Origin: Streptomyces venezuelae | GTDB lineage: Bacteria; Actinomycetota; Actinomycetes; Streptomycetales; Streptomycetaceae | Length of the DNA: 64,000 nt | Direction: 5' to 3' | Assembly (NCBI RefSeq): GCF_008642335.1 | Contig: NZ_CP029191.1 | Location: forward strand, 4,216,001-4,280,000 | In this document: positions 1-8,392 of the stretch, in pieces | Numbering within the stretch: the first letter of the stretch is position 1 | Layout of the letters: every line of letters begins with the position of its first letter | Made by a program: the position numbers and the translations under genes | Notes under the pieces: model-generated | Seen by the model: the letters and a program-made list of their open reading frames with translations, nothing else | Told to the model about the DNA's origin: nothing | Database searches by the model: none

Positions 1-837
1 ACGGACGTTCATGCCGAGGCGCCGGGCTATCGCCTCGTCGACGTGGCCCTCCACGAGGAGTTTGGCTATGGAGCGTTGGACTCCGGTGATGCCGTCGGTC
101 GAGGGGGCGTACGGCGCCTCCTCGAGCAAGGGGGCCGCTCGCTGCCAGAGTTGCTCGAAGACGTTGACCAGGTACTGGACGAGCCCCGGGTGGCGGAGTT
201 CGAGGGCTGCCTGGCGGTCTTCGCGGGCCGGGATGAAGGCCACGGTTCTGTCGAAGATCATCAACCGCTCGATGAGCTCCTCGAGAGTGCGCACCTCGAC
301 TTTCCCTTGCCGCATGTGCTCGGCATAGGCGATGGTGGCCTGACTGTGCCGCGCGGTGTGCTGGTAGAGCGTCCGCATCCGGATCCCGCGGTCGAGGATG
401 CGCTGGCTCTGCTTCACGGCTTCGGTGACGATCTCCTCGCTGCGGCCCCCGCCGGGCTGCACCGTGATGACCTCGGACTGGCACTCGGCTATCGCGACTT
501 GTATGGCCGCGTTGATGCGACTCCCGCCCTCCAGGACGGTGATCGAATGCACGGCGGGCCGGTCCTGGGCGCTGATGGCCATAAATGGCTCGAAAGCGTC
601 GGACAGTTCGTTCGCGAGGGTCCTTCGCTCCTGGATCTCCCGCTCGATGGGCCGAAGCCGCTGTGCGAGGGCGGACGTCGGCGGAACGGGGCGGAGCCAC
701 TCGGCGTCGTCGGGATCGGGGTCCAGGAGAGCGAACTCCATCAGGCAGGGAGCGGCTTCCGCTTCCGCCCGCCGGATGCGTCCGGTCCGCAGCGCCGTGG
801 CGTAGAGCCGCTTTCCCGCATCACATAGTTCGGCCAT
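1..837 (-). CDS. LuxR-type HTH regulator with N-terminal sensor-like domain (partial, C-terminus off window)
   Basis: The reverse strand is open for 279 codons from an ATG at 837 (MAELCDAGKRLYATALR) and runs off the left edge without a stop. An N-terminal helical region of about 75 residues is followed by a region (about 75-245) resembling the TrmB/phospholipase-D-like sensor domain of Streptomyces LuxR-type regulators: it contains AVHSITVLEGGSRINAAIQ, EVITVQPGGGRSEEIV and RMRTLYQHTARHS. The last visible residues, IAKLLVEGHVDEAIARRLGM, match the start of a LuxR-type helix-turn-helix, so most of the DNA-binding domain lies outside. It is divergent from the DVIW-repeat peptide gene and the coupled Rieske-like gene, which makes it their likely local regulator. 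That link is inferred from arrangement only. The shadow reading on the plus strand was rejected. Confidence 0.85.
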   Translation of the reverse strand, partial: MAELCDAGKRLYATALRTGRIRRAEAEAAPCLMEFALLDPDPDDAEWLRPVPPTSALAQRLRPIEREIQERRTLANELSDAFEPFMAISAQDRPAVHSITVLEGGSRINAAIQVAIAECQSEVITVQPGGGRSEEIVTEAVKQSQRILDRGIRMRTLYQHTARHSQATIAYAEHMRQGKVEVRTLEELIERLMIFDRTVAFIPAREDRQAALELRHPGLVQYLVNVFEQLWQRAAPLLEEAPYAPSTDGITGVQRSIAKLLVEGHVDEAIARRLGMNVR

Positions 838-983
838 GGCGTGTGGATGTGCCCTAATTGGGCTGTTTGTTGTCATAGCTCCACCCCCCAGGGTCCTGAA
901 CGTGCAGGAACATGATGCATCGGTCCTGTGGTGTTCGCATGGCTGAATGAGCCATCGTCTTTGAAGGCCGGGGGAGAGTCGCT
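838..983. promoter_or_regulatory. divergent control region with short palindromes
   Basis: This 146-bp region separates the LuxR-type regulator from the peptide gene and must hold both promoters. Visible elements are GCCC-TAATT-GGGC at 851-863, only 14 bp before the regulator start; TCCTG-AACGTG-CAGGA at 894-909; a second GGTCCTG at 922-928, repeating the one at 892-898; and ATGGCT-GAATG-AGCCAT at 939-955. A good ribosome binding site, GGGGAGAG, lies about 7 bp before the peptide ATG. Which palindrome is an operator cannot be told from sequence. No convincing -35/-10 pair was identified. Confidence 0.4.
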
Positions 984-1250
984 ATGGAAGTGAGGACGAA
1001 GCCCGCTATGCGCAAGGGAATGCTTCGCTCGGTACTTGTCTGTGCCTTCTCCGTTGGGTTGGCTGCCAGCGCGTTCAGTGGTCTCGATGCGCTCTCGGAC
1101 GCCGATGCCGCTGCAACGCACGCGTCGGAGTCGGGTGTGACGACCCAGGATGTCATCTGGAGCTCTTCCGCCAAGGGGGACGTCGTATGGGCGTCCGGCG
1201 GTAAAGGCGATGTCATTTGGTCGTCCGTTCCCAAGGGAGGCGCGGCATGA
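984..1250 (+). CDS. secreted peptide precursor with three tandem DV(I/V)W(S/A)S-x2-KG units
   Basis: The product is an 88-residue precursor. A basic N-terminus (RTKPAMRKG) and a hydrophobic stretch (about residues 15-31, RSVLVCAFSVGLAASAF) form a plausible signal peptide, followed by an Ala/Asp-rich linker. Residues 56-85 are three perfect-length 10-residue repeats, DVIWSSSAKG, DVVWASGGKG and DVIWSSVPKG, ending in GAA. Each unit ends Lys-Gly, so trypsin-like cleavage would release near-identical peptides. The ATG at 984 has a GGGGAGAG site; an ATG at 1008 would give a shorter leader. The stop overlaps the next start (ATGA), implying coupled translation. I do not recognise a described family. 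It could be a signalling propeptide, a modified peptide precursor, or a small secreted structural protein. Confidence 0.75.
   Translation: MEVRTKPAMRKGMLRSVLVCAFSVGLAASAFSGLDALSDADAAATHASESGVTTQDVIWSSSAKGDVVWASGGKGDVIWSSVPKGGAA
1149..1238 (+). repeat. three in-frame 30-bp tandem repeats encoding DVIW units
   Basis: Three consecutive 30-base units start at 1149, 1179 and 1209, each encoding D-V-(I/V)-W-(S/A)-S followed by two variable residues and K-G. The codons differ between copies (GATGTCATCTGG, GACGTCGTATGG, GATGTCATTTGG) while Asp, Val, Trp and Ser are kept. This suggests selection on the peptide rather than recent DNA slippage. Confidence 0.85.
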
Positions 1251-1603
1251 GCACCCCTCCCGACGACCGTACTTTCCGCCGTGAAATGGCCACCGCCTAT
1301 CGATCCGGTTGGCACTTCATCGACCTTGTGACCGCGATCCCCCACCGCGGCGACTCGTTGATGGTGACCCTGCTCGGTGAGCCGATCGTCGTCACCCGCG
1401 ACGACGAGGAGGAGATCCGGGCCTACCGGTGCCTGCGGCGGCCGCGCGGTGCGCCGCAGCCCGTGCGGTGCGCCATTCGGTACGGGATGGTTTTCGTCAA
1501 TCTCGACCGGCGCGACCACCAGATGGTCGGGCAGCAGGGCCAGCAGGACCCGGACGCCGTGAGCGTCCCGGACAACATCACAGCCACCCCCCGCAGTGCC
1601 TGA
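1247..1603 (+). CDS. small degenerate Rieske-like protein coupled to the DVIW peptide gene
   Basis: This 118-residue protein starts at an ATG overlapping the peptide stop codon, with an AAGGGAGG site inside the peptide gene. The segment LLGEPIVVTRDDEEEIRAYR and the later YGMVFVNLD look like the first strands and closing strand of a Rieske domain as found in ring-hydroxylating oxygenases. The usual iron-sulfur ligands, Cys-x-His and Cys-x2-His, are missing: the positions read RCLRRPRGAPQPVRC with no ligand histidines, so a [2Fe-2S] cluster is unlikely. The length covers one domain only. It may be a binding or maturation partner of the peptide. The Rieske resemblance is my reading by eye and is moderate. 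Confidence 0.7.
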   Translation: MSTPPDDRTFRREMATAYRSGWHFIDLVTAIPHRGDSLMVTLLGEPIVVTRDDEEEIRAYRCLRRPRGAPQPVRCAIRYGMVFVNLDRRDHQMVGQQGQQDPDAVSVPDNITATPRSA

Positions 1604-1647
1604 CGCGATTCCCCCGTCGTTGTAAATCGCGCAGGTACTTCCCCCAG

Positions 1648-1687
1648 CAGCGGCGCCACCGTGGACCTGAACACGGTGGCGCCGCTG
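1648..1687. terminator. bidirectional hairpin between convergent genes
   Basis: A perfect 16-bp stem (CAGCGGCGCCACCGTG paired with its complement) encloses an 8-nt loop, GACCTGAA. It lies between the Rieske-like gene and the convergent F420-type gene, so it can terminate both. There is no long T-run, as is usual in Streptomyces. Confidence 0.75.
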
Positions 1688-1716
1688 TGGTGTGTCGCCG
1701 GGCCGGTCCGGGGTAC

Positions 1717-2163
1717 TCAGACCTTGCCCAGTGCCTTCGTCAGGCTGATCTCGATCAGGACCCGGTCCGGGTTCGGGGACGGGCGCCGCCCGTAGCGTTC
1801 CTCGTAGCGGCGTTCCGCTTCCGCTATCTCCGCCGGTTCCGTACGGATCTCCGCGAGTCCCTCCAGCGTCGCCCAGCGCCTGCCCTCGAACTGGCAGACC
1901 GCCACCCGCGCCCCGGGGCCCTCCGTGCCCGCCGCCGCCAGCACGTGCGCGACCTTGCGGCTCGTCTTGCGGGCGAGGACGCGGGCGACCCGCGCCTCCG
2001 GGTCGTACGTCACGCCGACTGGCACCACGTGCGGCGTGCCGTCCGGGCGCAGGGTCGTCAGGGTGCAGACGCGCCGTTCCCGCCAGAAGCTGAGGTAGGG
2101 CTCGGGAGGGGCGGAGAGGTCGATGCGCCGGCTCGGAGGGGGCGTGGGTGCCGTGGGTGCCAT
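1717..2163 (-). CDS. PPOX-class (F420/FMN-type) oxidoreductase, split-barrel fold
   Basis: The 148-residue product begins MAPTAPTPPPSRRIDLSAP. The core reads YLSFWRERRVCTLTTLRPDG, HVVPVGVTYDP, RVARVLARKTSRKVAHVL and GRRWATLEGLAEI, the order seen in pyridoxamine-5'-phosphate-oxidase-like F420-dependent proteins: a first beta-strand with a T-x-R-x-D-G turn, a nucleotide-phosphate-contacting strand and a closing 'LEG' strand. The C-terminus ends RVLIEISLTKALGKV. The open frame extends upstream to 2301, but family members start near the 2163 ATG and the extension would run across the clpB operator. Cofactor preference (F420 or FMN) cannot be read here. It is divergent from clpB, about 140 bp away. 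Confidence 0.8.
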   Translation of the reverse strand: MAPTAPTPPPSRRIDLSAPPEPYLSFWRERRVCTLTTLRPDGTPHVVPVGVTYDPEARVARVLARKTSRKVAHVLAAAGTEGPGARVAVCQFEGRRWATLEGLAEIRTEPAEIAEAERRYEERYGRRPSPNPDRVLIEISLTKALGKV

Positions 2164-2209
2164 GGGTCGGAACTTAGCTGTTCGGGCCCGGCCGGACTTC
2201 TCGGGGCTC

Positions 2210-2230
2210 CTTGAGTGGAATAGACTCAAC
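2210..2230 (+). promoter_or_regulatory. HspR operator (HAIR element) of clpB
   Basis: CTTGAGT-N7-ACTCAAC matches the HspR-associated inverted repeat CTTGAGT-N7-ACTCAAG at 13 of 14 positions, about 75-95 bp before the clpB start. HspR repression of clpB through such sites is established in Streptomyces. By position, the site can also affect the divergent oxidoreductase gene. Confidence 0.9.
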
Positions 2231-2303
2231 TTTGTGTACGTTGGGTAAGTCAGGCCTCGCAGGGGGCCCGGACCCCGTGGACCCGTAAGGAGGAGAGACA
2301 CGC

Positions 2304-4922
<2,619 letters not shown>

Positions 4923-4980
4923 TCGGCATCCCGTCTGCCGGAGCAGGTGGTTCGCCGCCTGCGGCAGGATCGTGGTTGCT

Positions 4981-5044
4981 CGCGCAGTTCCCCGCGCCCC
5001 TGACGGGCGCGCAGCGCCCTCCAAGGGGCGCGGGGAACTGCGCG
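4981..5044. repeat. intergenic inverted repeat, family member 1
   Basis: Two 21-bp arms (beginning CGCGCAGTTCCCCGCGCCCC) are inverted around a 22-nt spacer that itself contains the smaller pair GGGCGCG and CGCCC. The same arm, preceded by TTGCTCG, recurs at 38365-38393, 38425-38453 and inverted at 38508-38532, and a variant lies near 14332. It could act as a clpB terminator. The frame that reads through it towards the YbjN gene is not coding. Confidence 0.85.
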
Positions 5045-5164
5045 ATCGGGCACGGCTGTCCGCAGATGGCGAACGGCAGAAACCCGGCAGACGCGGGGCC
5101 GGGCTTGCCCCGGGGGCCCCTTCCTGAGAGAGGATGGGCCCATCCATACGAAGGGACAAAGTAC

Positions 5165-5713
5165 GTGAGCATCGACCCGTCCTCGATTCCGAATTTCGGG
5201 GGACAGCCCGAACCGCAGCAGGGCGCAGGACCGGCGGGCCCCGTCGTCCCCGACCAGGACCTGGTCAAGCAGCTCCTGGACCAGATGGAGCTCAAGCACG
5301 TCGTCGACGACGAGGGCGACCTCGCGGCGCCGTGGGAGGAGTTCCGTACGTACTTCATGTTCCGCGGCGAGGACGACCAGCAGGTCTTCTCGGTGCGGAC
5401 GTTCTACGACCGGCCCCACCAGATCGAGGAGAAGCAGCGGCTTCTCGAGTCGATCGACGACTGGAACCGCCGGACCCTGTGGCCGAAGGTATACAGCCAC
5501 ACGCACGACGACGGCACGGTCCGCCTCATCGGCGAGGCCCAGATGCTGATCGGCACCGGCGTCTCGCTGGAGCACTTCGTGTCGTCGACCGTCAGCTGGG
5601 TGCGCGCCGCGATCGAGTTCGACCGCTGGCTCGTCGAGCAGCTGGGCCTGGAGTCCGAGGTCGACTCCGCCGAGGGCGAGACCAACGAGAAGCCGGGCGA
5701 CGCCGAGGCCTGA
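5165..5713 (+). CDS. YbjN domain-containing protein
   Basis: The 182-residue product from the GTG (VSIDPSSIPNFGG) has a Gly/Pro/Gln-rich N-terminus, then a YbjN-type domain: LLDQMELKHVVDDEGDL, EEFRTYFMFRGEDDQQVFSV, LESIDDWNRRTLWPKVYSHT, TGVSLEHFVSSTVSWVRAAI. YbjN proteins resemble type III secretion chaperones in fold; in actinobacteria the role is unknown. An AAGGGAC site precedes the GTG. The frame is open further upstream, but that part crosses the repeat element and is unlike protein. An acidic tail (SAEGETNEKPGDAEA) closes it. Confidence 0.85.
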   Translation: MSIDPSSIPNFGGQPEPQQGAGPAGPVVPDQDLVKQLLDQMELKHVVDDEGDLAAPWEEFRTYFMFRGEDDQQVFSVRTFYDRPHQIEEKQRLLESIDDWNRRTLWPKVYSHTHDDGTVRLIGEAQMLIGTGVSLEHFVSSTVSWVRAAIEFDRWLVEQLGLESEVDSAEGETNEKPGDAEA

Positions 5714-5732
5714 GGGCCGCCCGTAGGCATGT

Positions 5733-5775
5733 GAGAGCCCGGCGGGATGGATGCAGTCCAGCCCGCCGGGCTCTC
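5733..5775. terminator. bidirectional hairpin
   Basis: GAGAGCCCGGCGGG pairs perfectly with CCCGCCGGGCTCTC across a 15-nt loop, between the convergent YbjN and aminotransferase genes. Confidence 0.8.
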
Positions 5776-5793
5776 GGCGTGCGCGGTGCGACC

Positions 5794-6999
5794 TCAGCCC
5801 GCCAGTGACTTGAGGCGCGTCACCGCCTCCTCCAGGACCGCCGTCTTCTTGCAGAACGCGAACCGTACGAACGGCGCGCCCGCGTCCCGGTGGTCGTAGA
5901 AGACCGCGTTCGGGATGGCGACGACGCCGGCCCGCTCCGGGAGTGCCCGGCAGAAGGCGAAGCCGTCGTTCTCGGCGAGGCCGAGCGGGGTGATGTCGGT
6001 CGTGATGAAGTACGTGCCGGCCGGGCGGTAGACGTCGAAGCCCGCCGCCGTCAGGCCCTCGCTCAGCAGGTCCCGCTTGGCGCGCATGTCCGCGCGGAAG
6101 TCGTCGAAGTAGGAGTCGGGGAGGGCGAGCGCCTCCGCCACGGCGTACTGGAACGGGCCCGAGGAGACGTACGTGAGGAACTGCTTCGCCGAGCGGACCG
6201 CCGAGACCAGCTCCGGCGACGCGGTGACCCAGCCGACCTTCCAGCCCGTGAACGAGAACGTCTTGCCCGCCGAGCCGATGCTGACCGTGCGCTCGCGCAT
6301 GCCGGGGAAGGTGGCGAGCGGGATGTGTTCGGCTTCGTCGAAGACGAGGTGTTCGTAGACCTCGTCGGTGACGACGAGCAGGTCCCGTTCGACGGCGAGG
6401 TTCGCGATCTCGGTGAGTTCGGCGCGGGTGAGGACCGTGCCGGTCGGGTTGTGCGGGGTGTTCAGGAGGATCAGGCGGGTGCGGTCGGTGACCGCGTCGC
6501 GCAGTTCGTCCAGGTCGAGGCGGAAGCGGCCGTCGCCGGGGCGCAGGGTGACCGGGACGCGGGTGCCGCCGGCGAGGGCGATCGAGGCGGCGTACGAGTC
6601 GTAGTAGGGCTCAAGGGCGATGACCTCGTCGCCGGGCTCGACGAGGGCGAGCAGCGATGCGGCGATGGCCTCGGTCGCGCCCGCCGTCACGAGGACCTCG
6701 CGGTCGGGGTCGTACGAGAGGGCGTACCGGGCGAGTTGGTGCTCGGCGATCGCCGTGCGCAGCTCGGGGACGCCCGGACCCGGCGGGTACTGGTTGCCGC
6801 GCCCGTCGCGCAGCGCCCGCACCGCCGCCTCACGGACGGCCTCGGGCCCGTCGGTGTCCGGGAAGCCCTGGCCCAGGTTGATCGCGCCCGTGGAGACCGC
6901 GAGGGCGGACATCTCGGCGAAGATCGTCGTACCGAACTCGGCGAGGCGGCGATTGAGCAGCGGGCGCCCGCTCCCGGAAGTGGAGGTCATGGCCGCCAT
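5794..6999 (-). CDS. class I/II pyridoxal-phosphate aminotransferase
   Basis: The 401-residue fold-type I aminotransferase contains AINLGQGFPDTDGP, NQYPPGPGVPELR, EVLVTAGATEAIAAS, ALEPYYDSY, LNTPHNPTGTVL, VTDEVYEHLVFD and the PLP lysine motif SIGSAGKTFSFTGWKVGW (Lys near residue 246), ending with substrate-binding Arg in FVRFAFCKK. These features match the kynurenine/methionine/N-succinyldiaminopimelate aminotransferase group; the exact substrate cannot be assigned. A role in lysine or methionine metabolism is possible, and kynurenine transamination is worth considering because a kyn operon lies 10 kb away. The second ATG at 6990 (MTSTSGSG) is an alternative start. Confidence 0.9.
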   Translation of the reverse strand: MAAMTSTSGSGRPLLNRRLAEFGTTIFAEMSALAVSTGAINLGQGFPDTDGPEAVREAAVRALRDGRGNQYPPGPGVPELRTAIAEHQLARYALSYDPDREVLVTAGATEAIAASLLALVEPGDEVIALEPYYDSYAASIALAGGTRVPVTLRPGDGRFRLDLDELRDAVTDRTRLILLNTPHNPTGTVLTRAELTEIANLAVERDLLVVTDEVYEHLVFDEAEHIPLATFPGMRERTVSIGSAGKTFSFTGWKVGWVTASPELVSAVRSAKQFLTYVSSGPFQYAVAEALALPDSYFDDFRADMRAKRDLLSEGLTAAGFDVYRPAGTYFITTDITPLGLAENDGFAFCRALPERAGVVAIPNAVFYDHRDAGAPFVRFAFCKKTAVLEEAVTRLKSLAG

Positions 7000-7128
7000 C
7001 CTGCGCCGAACCTCTGGAGTTCCTCAACTCTGCTTTGCGCCGGTGCGGGCAGGGGCATCCCCCTGTCACGCACGGAGCACGGCCCACGGGGGGACCGGCT
7101 TCGGGGGAACGGAAGGAGTGTGGGGGCC

Positions 7129-7425
7129 ATGATCGTGGCTTTCGTCTTCGTGGCGGTGCTCGTGCTCGCGCTGGTCGCGGCGGTCGGTTACGGGGGACGC
7201 GGCCGGCGCGGGAACCGGTCGCGGTGGAGTGGTTCGGGGGCGGCGTCGGGGTCGGCGGGCGGCGGCAGCTGGTGGGCCGGGAGCGGACACGGGGGCAGCG
7301 GGTCCTCGTGCGGCGGCGGTTCGTCGTCGTGCGGCGGCGGCTCCTCGTGCGGAGGCGGGTCCTCCTGCGGGGGCGGTGGGTCCTCGTGCGGAGGCGGCGG
7401 GGGCGGATGCGGTGGAGGCAGCTGA
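7129..7425 (+). CDS. small membrane protein with Ser-Cys-Gly repeat tail
   Basis: The 98-residue product has an N-terminal transmembrane segment (IVAFVFVAVLVLALVAAVGY, residues 2-21), a basic patch GGRGRRGNRSR, a Gly/Ser/Trp linker, and a tail of six Cys in repeated SSCGGG-type units ending GGGCGGGS. The start has a GGAAGGAG site. Gly-Cys tails like this also occur at the C-terminus of TIGR04222-type membrane proteins, but that domain is absent. The regularly spaced cysteines could bind metal or form cross-links; no function is known to me. It is divergent from the aminotransferase gene. Confidence 0.65.
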   Translation: MIVAFVFVAVLVLALVAAVGYGGRGRRGNRSRWSGSGAASGSAGGGSWWAGSGHGGSGSSCGGGSSSCGGGSSCGGGSSCGGGGSSCGGGGGGCGGGS

Positions 7426-7454
7426 CACGGGGCAGCTGGTCCACCGGTCCACGG

Positions 7455-7494
7455 AAACGCCCGGCGGGGCGGCTCAAACCACCGCCGGGCGTTT
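7455..7494 (+). terminator. hairpin with T-rich end
   Basis: AAACGCCCGGCGG pairs with CCGCCGGGCGTTT around a 14-nt loop, 30 bp after the Ser-Cys-Gly gene. This is the first element of the 404-bp non-coding stretch 7426-7829. The rest of that stretch holds the four-copy 19-bp repeat and the leader of the DUF2617 gene, and no further ORF that I believe. Confidence 0.8.
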
Positions 7495-7643
7495 CTGTGT
7501 CGTGCCATGTGGCTGTACTGAACAGTTGAACTGTGTAGCCCTCATGGGGATGGAAACCGTACGTAGTTGGGTAAAAGTGCAGTGGCAGTGTCGCCGACCA
7601 TGATTCCCTCTTAAACGTCAGCACCGCCCTCGGACGTCCGGTA

Positions 7644-7719
7644 CAGGTTTCACAGGCCGGCGCAGGTTTCACGGACCGGCGCAGGTTTCACCGACCGGCA
7701 CAGGTTTCACGGACAGCGA
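7644..7719. repeat. four tandem 19-bp repeats (CAGGTTTCACNGACCGGCG)
   Basis: Four head-to-tail 19-bp units begin at 7644, 7663, 7682 and 7701. The CAGGTTTCAC half is invariant and the second half varies slightly (AGGCCGGCG, GGACCGGCG, CGACCGGCA, GGACAGCGA). The array lies 111 bp before the DUF2617 gene in a non-coding stretch. A period near two helical turns puts every copy on the same DNA face, which would suit cooperative regulator binding. Confidence 0.8.
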
Positions 7720-7829
7720 TCCGGAAACCCGTAAGACGTTTTCGTGGGCACGAGCCGGCATACCGACCGCCCGGAGCCTCTTCCGGGTGCGCCGGCCCCA
7801 CCTCCATTGCGTGTTAGCGGAGCCGACCC

Positions 7830-8366
7830 ATGCTCACGACCCTGAAGACTGGCTATACCGACACGCGCGCCGCGGATCTCGCCTGGGCCCTGGGGCGCGA
7901 GCCGTTGCCCGCGCTCGCCACCCTCGACCTCGAACTGGACGACGCAAGAATGCAGTTGAGGCTCCTCGGGGCCTCGCATCAGGTCCTCCTGGAGGAGGAG
8001 CGGGGCGGCTGTTCCGAGACGGTGGCCTGTATCCCCGGCAGCAGTACGCCGCTGCCGCTCGGCGTCTCCAAGCGCGTCGGCGAATGGGAGTACGAATTCG
8101 CGGCGCGGGTGGAAGTCCTGTCGCACGGCCAATTCGCGGGCCGCGCACAGGAATTGCTCGCCCTCGTCGCCGAGCACCCGCACGGGCTCGCGGGCGTCTT
8201 TCCCGGCAGCCCGCACGCGTTCACCGCGCTCCTCGCGCAGCGGCACGAAGGGGCCCTGATGTGGCGTACGTGGCACGCGTACCCCCAGGAGGGGCAACTC
8301 GTCGCGACCCGTACACGGGTGGGGGTGCGCACCCCGGTTTACACCCATGTGGGGGACCCGGTGTGA
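7830..8366 (+). CDS. DUF2617 family protein
   Basis: The 178-residue soluble protein starts MLTTLKTGYTDTRAADL and contains LATLDLELDDARMQLRLLGASHQV, ETVACIPGSSTPLPL, WEYEFAARVEVL and GVFPGSPHAFTALLAQ, which I recognise as the actinobacterial DUF2617 pattern. Function is unknown. The ORF sits 26 bp before the membrane spermidine-synthase-like gene and is probably co-transcribed with it. The four tandem repeats upstream are the likely control region. Confidence 0.75.
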   Translation: MLTTLKTGYTDTRAADLAWALGREPLPALATLDLELDDARMQLRLLGASHQVLLEEERGGCSETVACIPGSSTPLPLGVSKRVGEWEYEFAARVEVLSHGQFAGRAQELLALVAEHPHGLAGVFPGSPHAFTALLAQRHEGALMWRTWHAYPQEGQLVATRTRVGVRTPVYTHVGDPV

Positions 8367-8392
8367 GCGTGCGGTGACGTAGCGTTCCAGGC

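Noticed and set aside
43..828. Plus-strand 261-codon frame at the left edge
   Set aside because: It is the antisense shadow of the LuxR-type regulator; the minus frame gives a coherent regulator sequence, the plus frame does not.
854..1519. 221-codon minus-strand frame across the peptide and Rieske-like genes
   Set aside because: Shadow frame. The plus-strand genes have ribosome binding sites, a signal peptide and coupled stop/start.
7066..7672. Pro/Arg-rich minus-strand frames over the Ser-Cys-Gly gene
   Set aside because: Low-complexity mirror of the Gly/Ser/Cys repeats; no start site or conservation clue.
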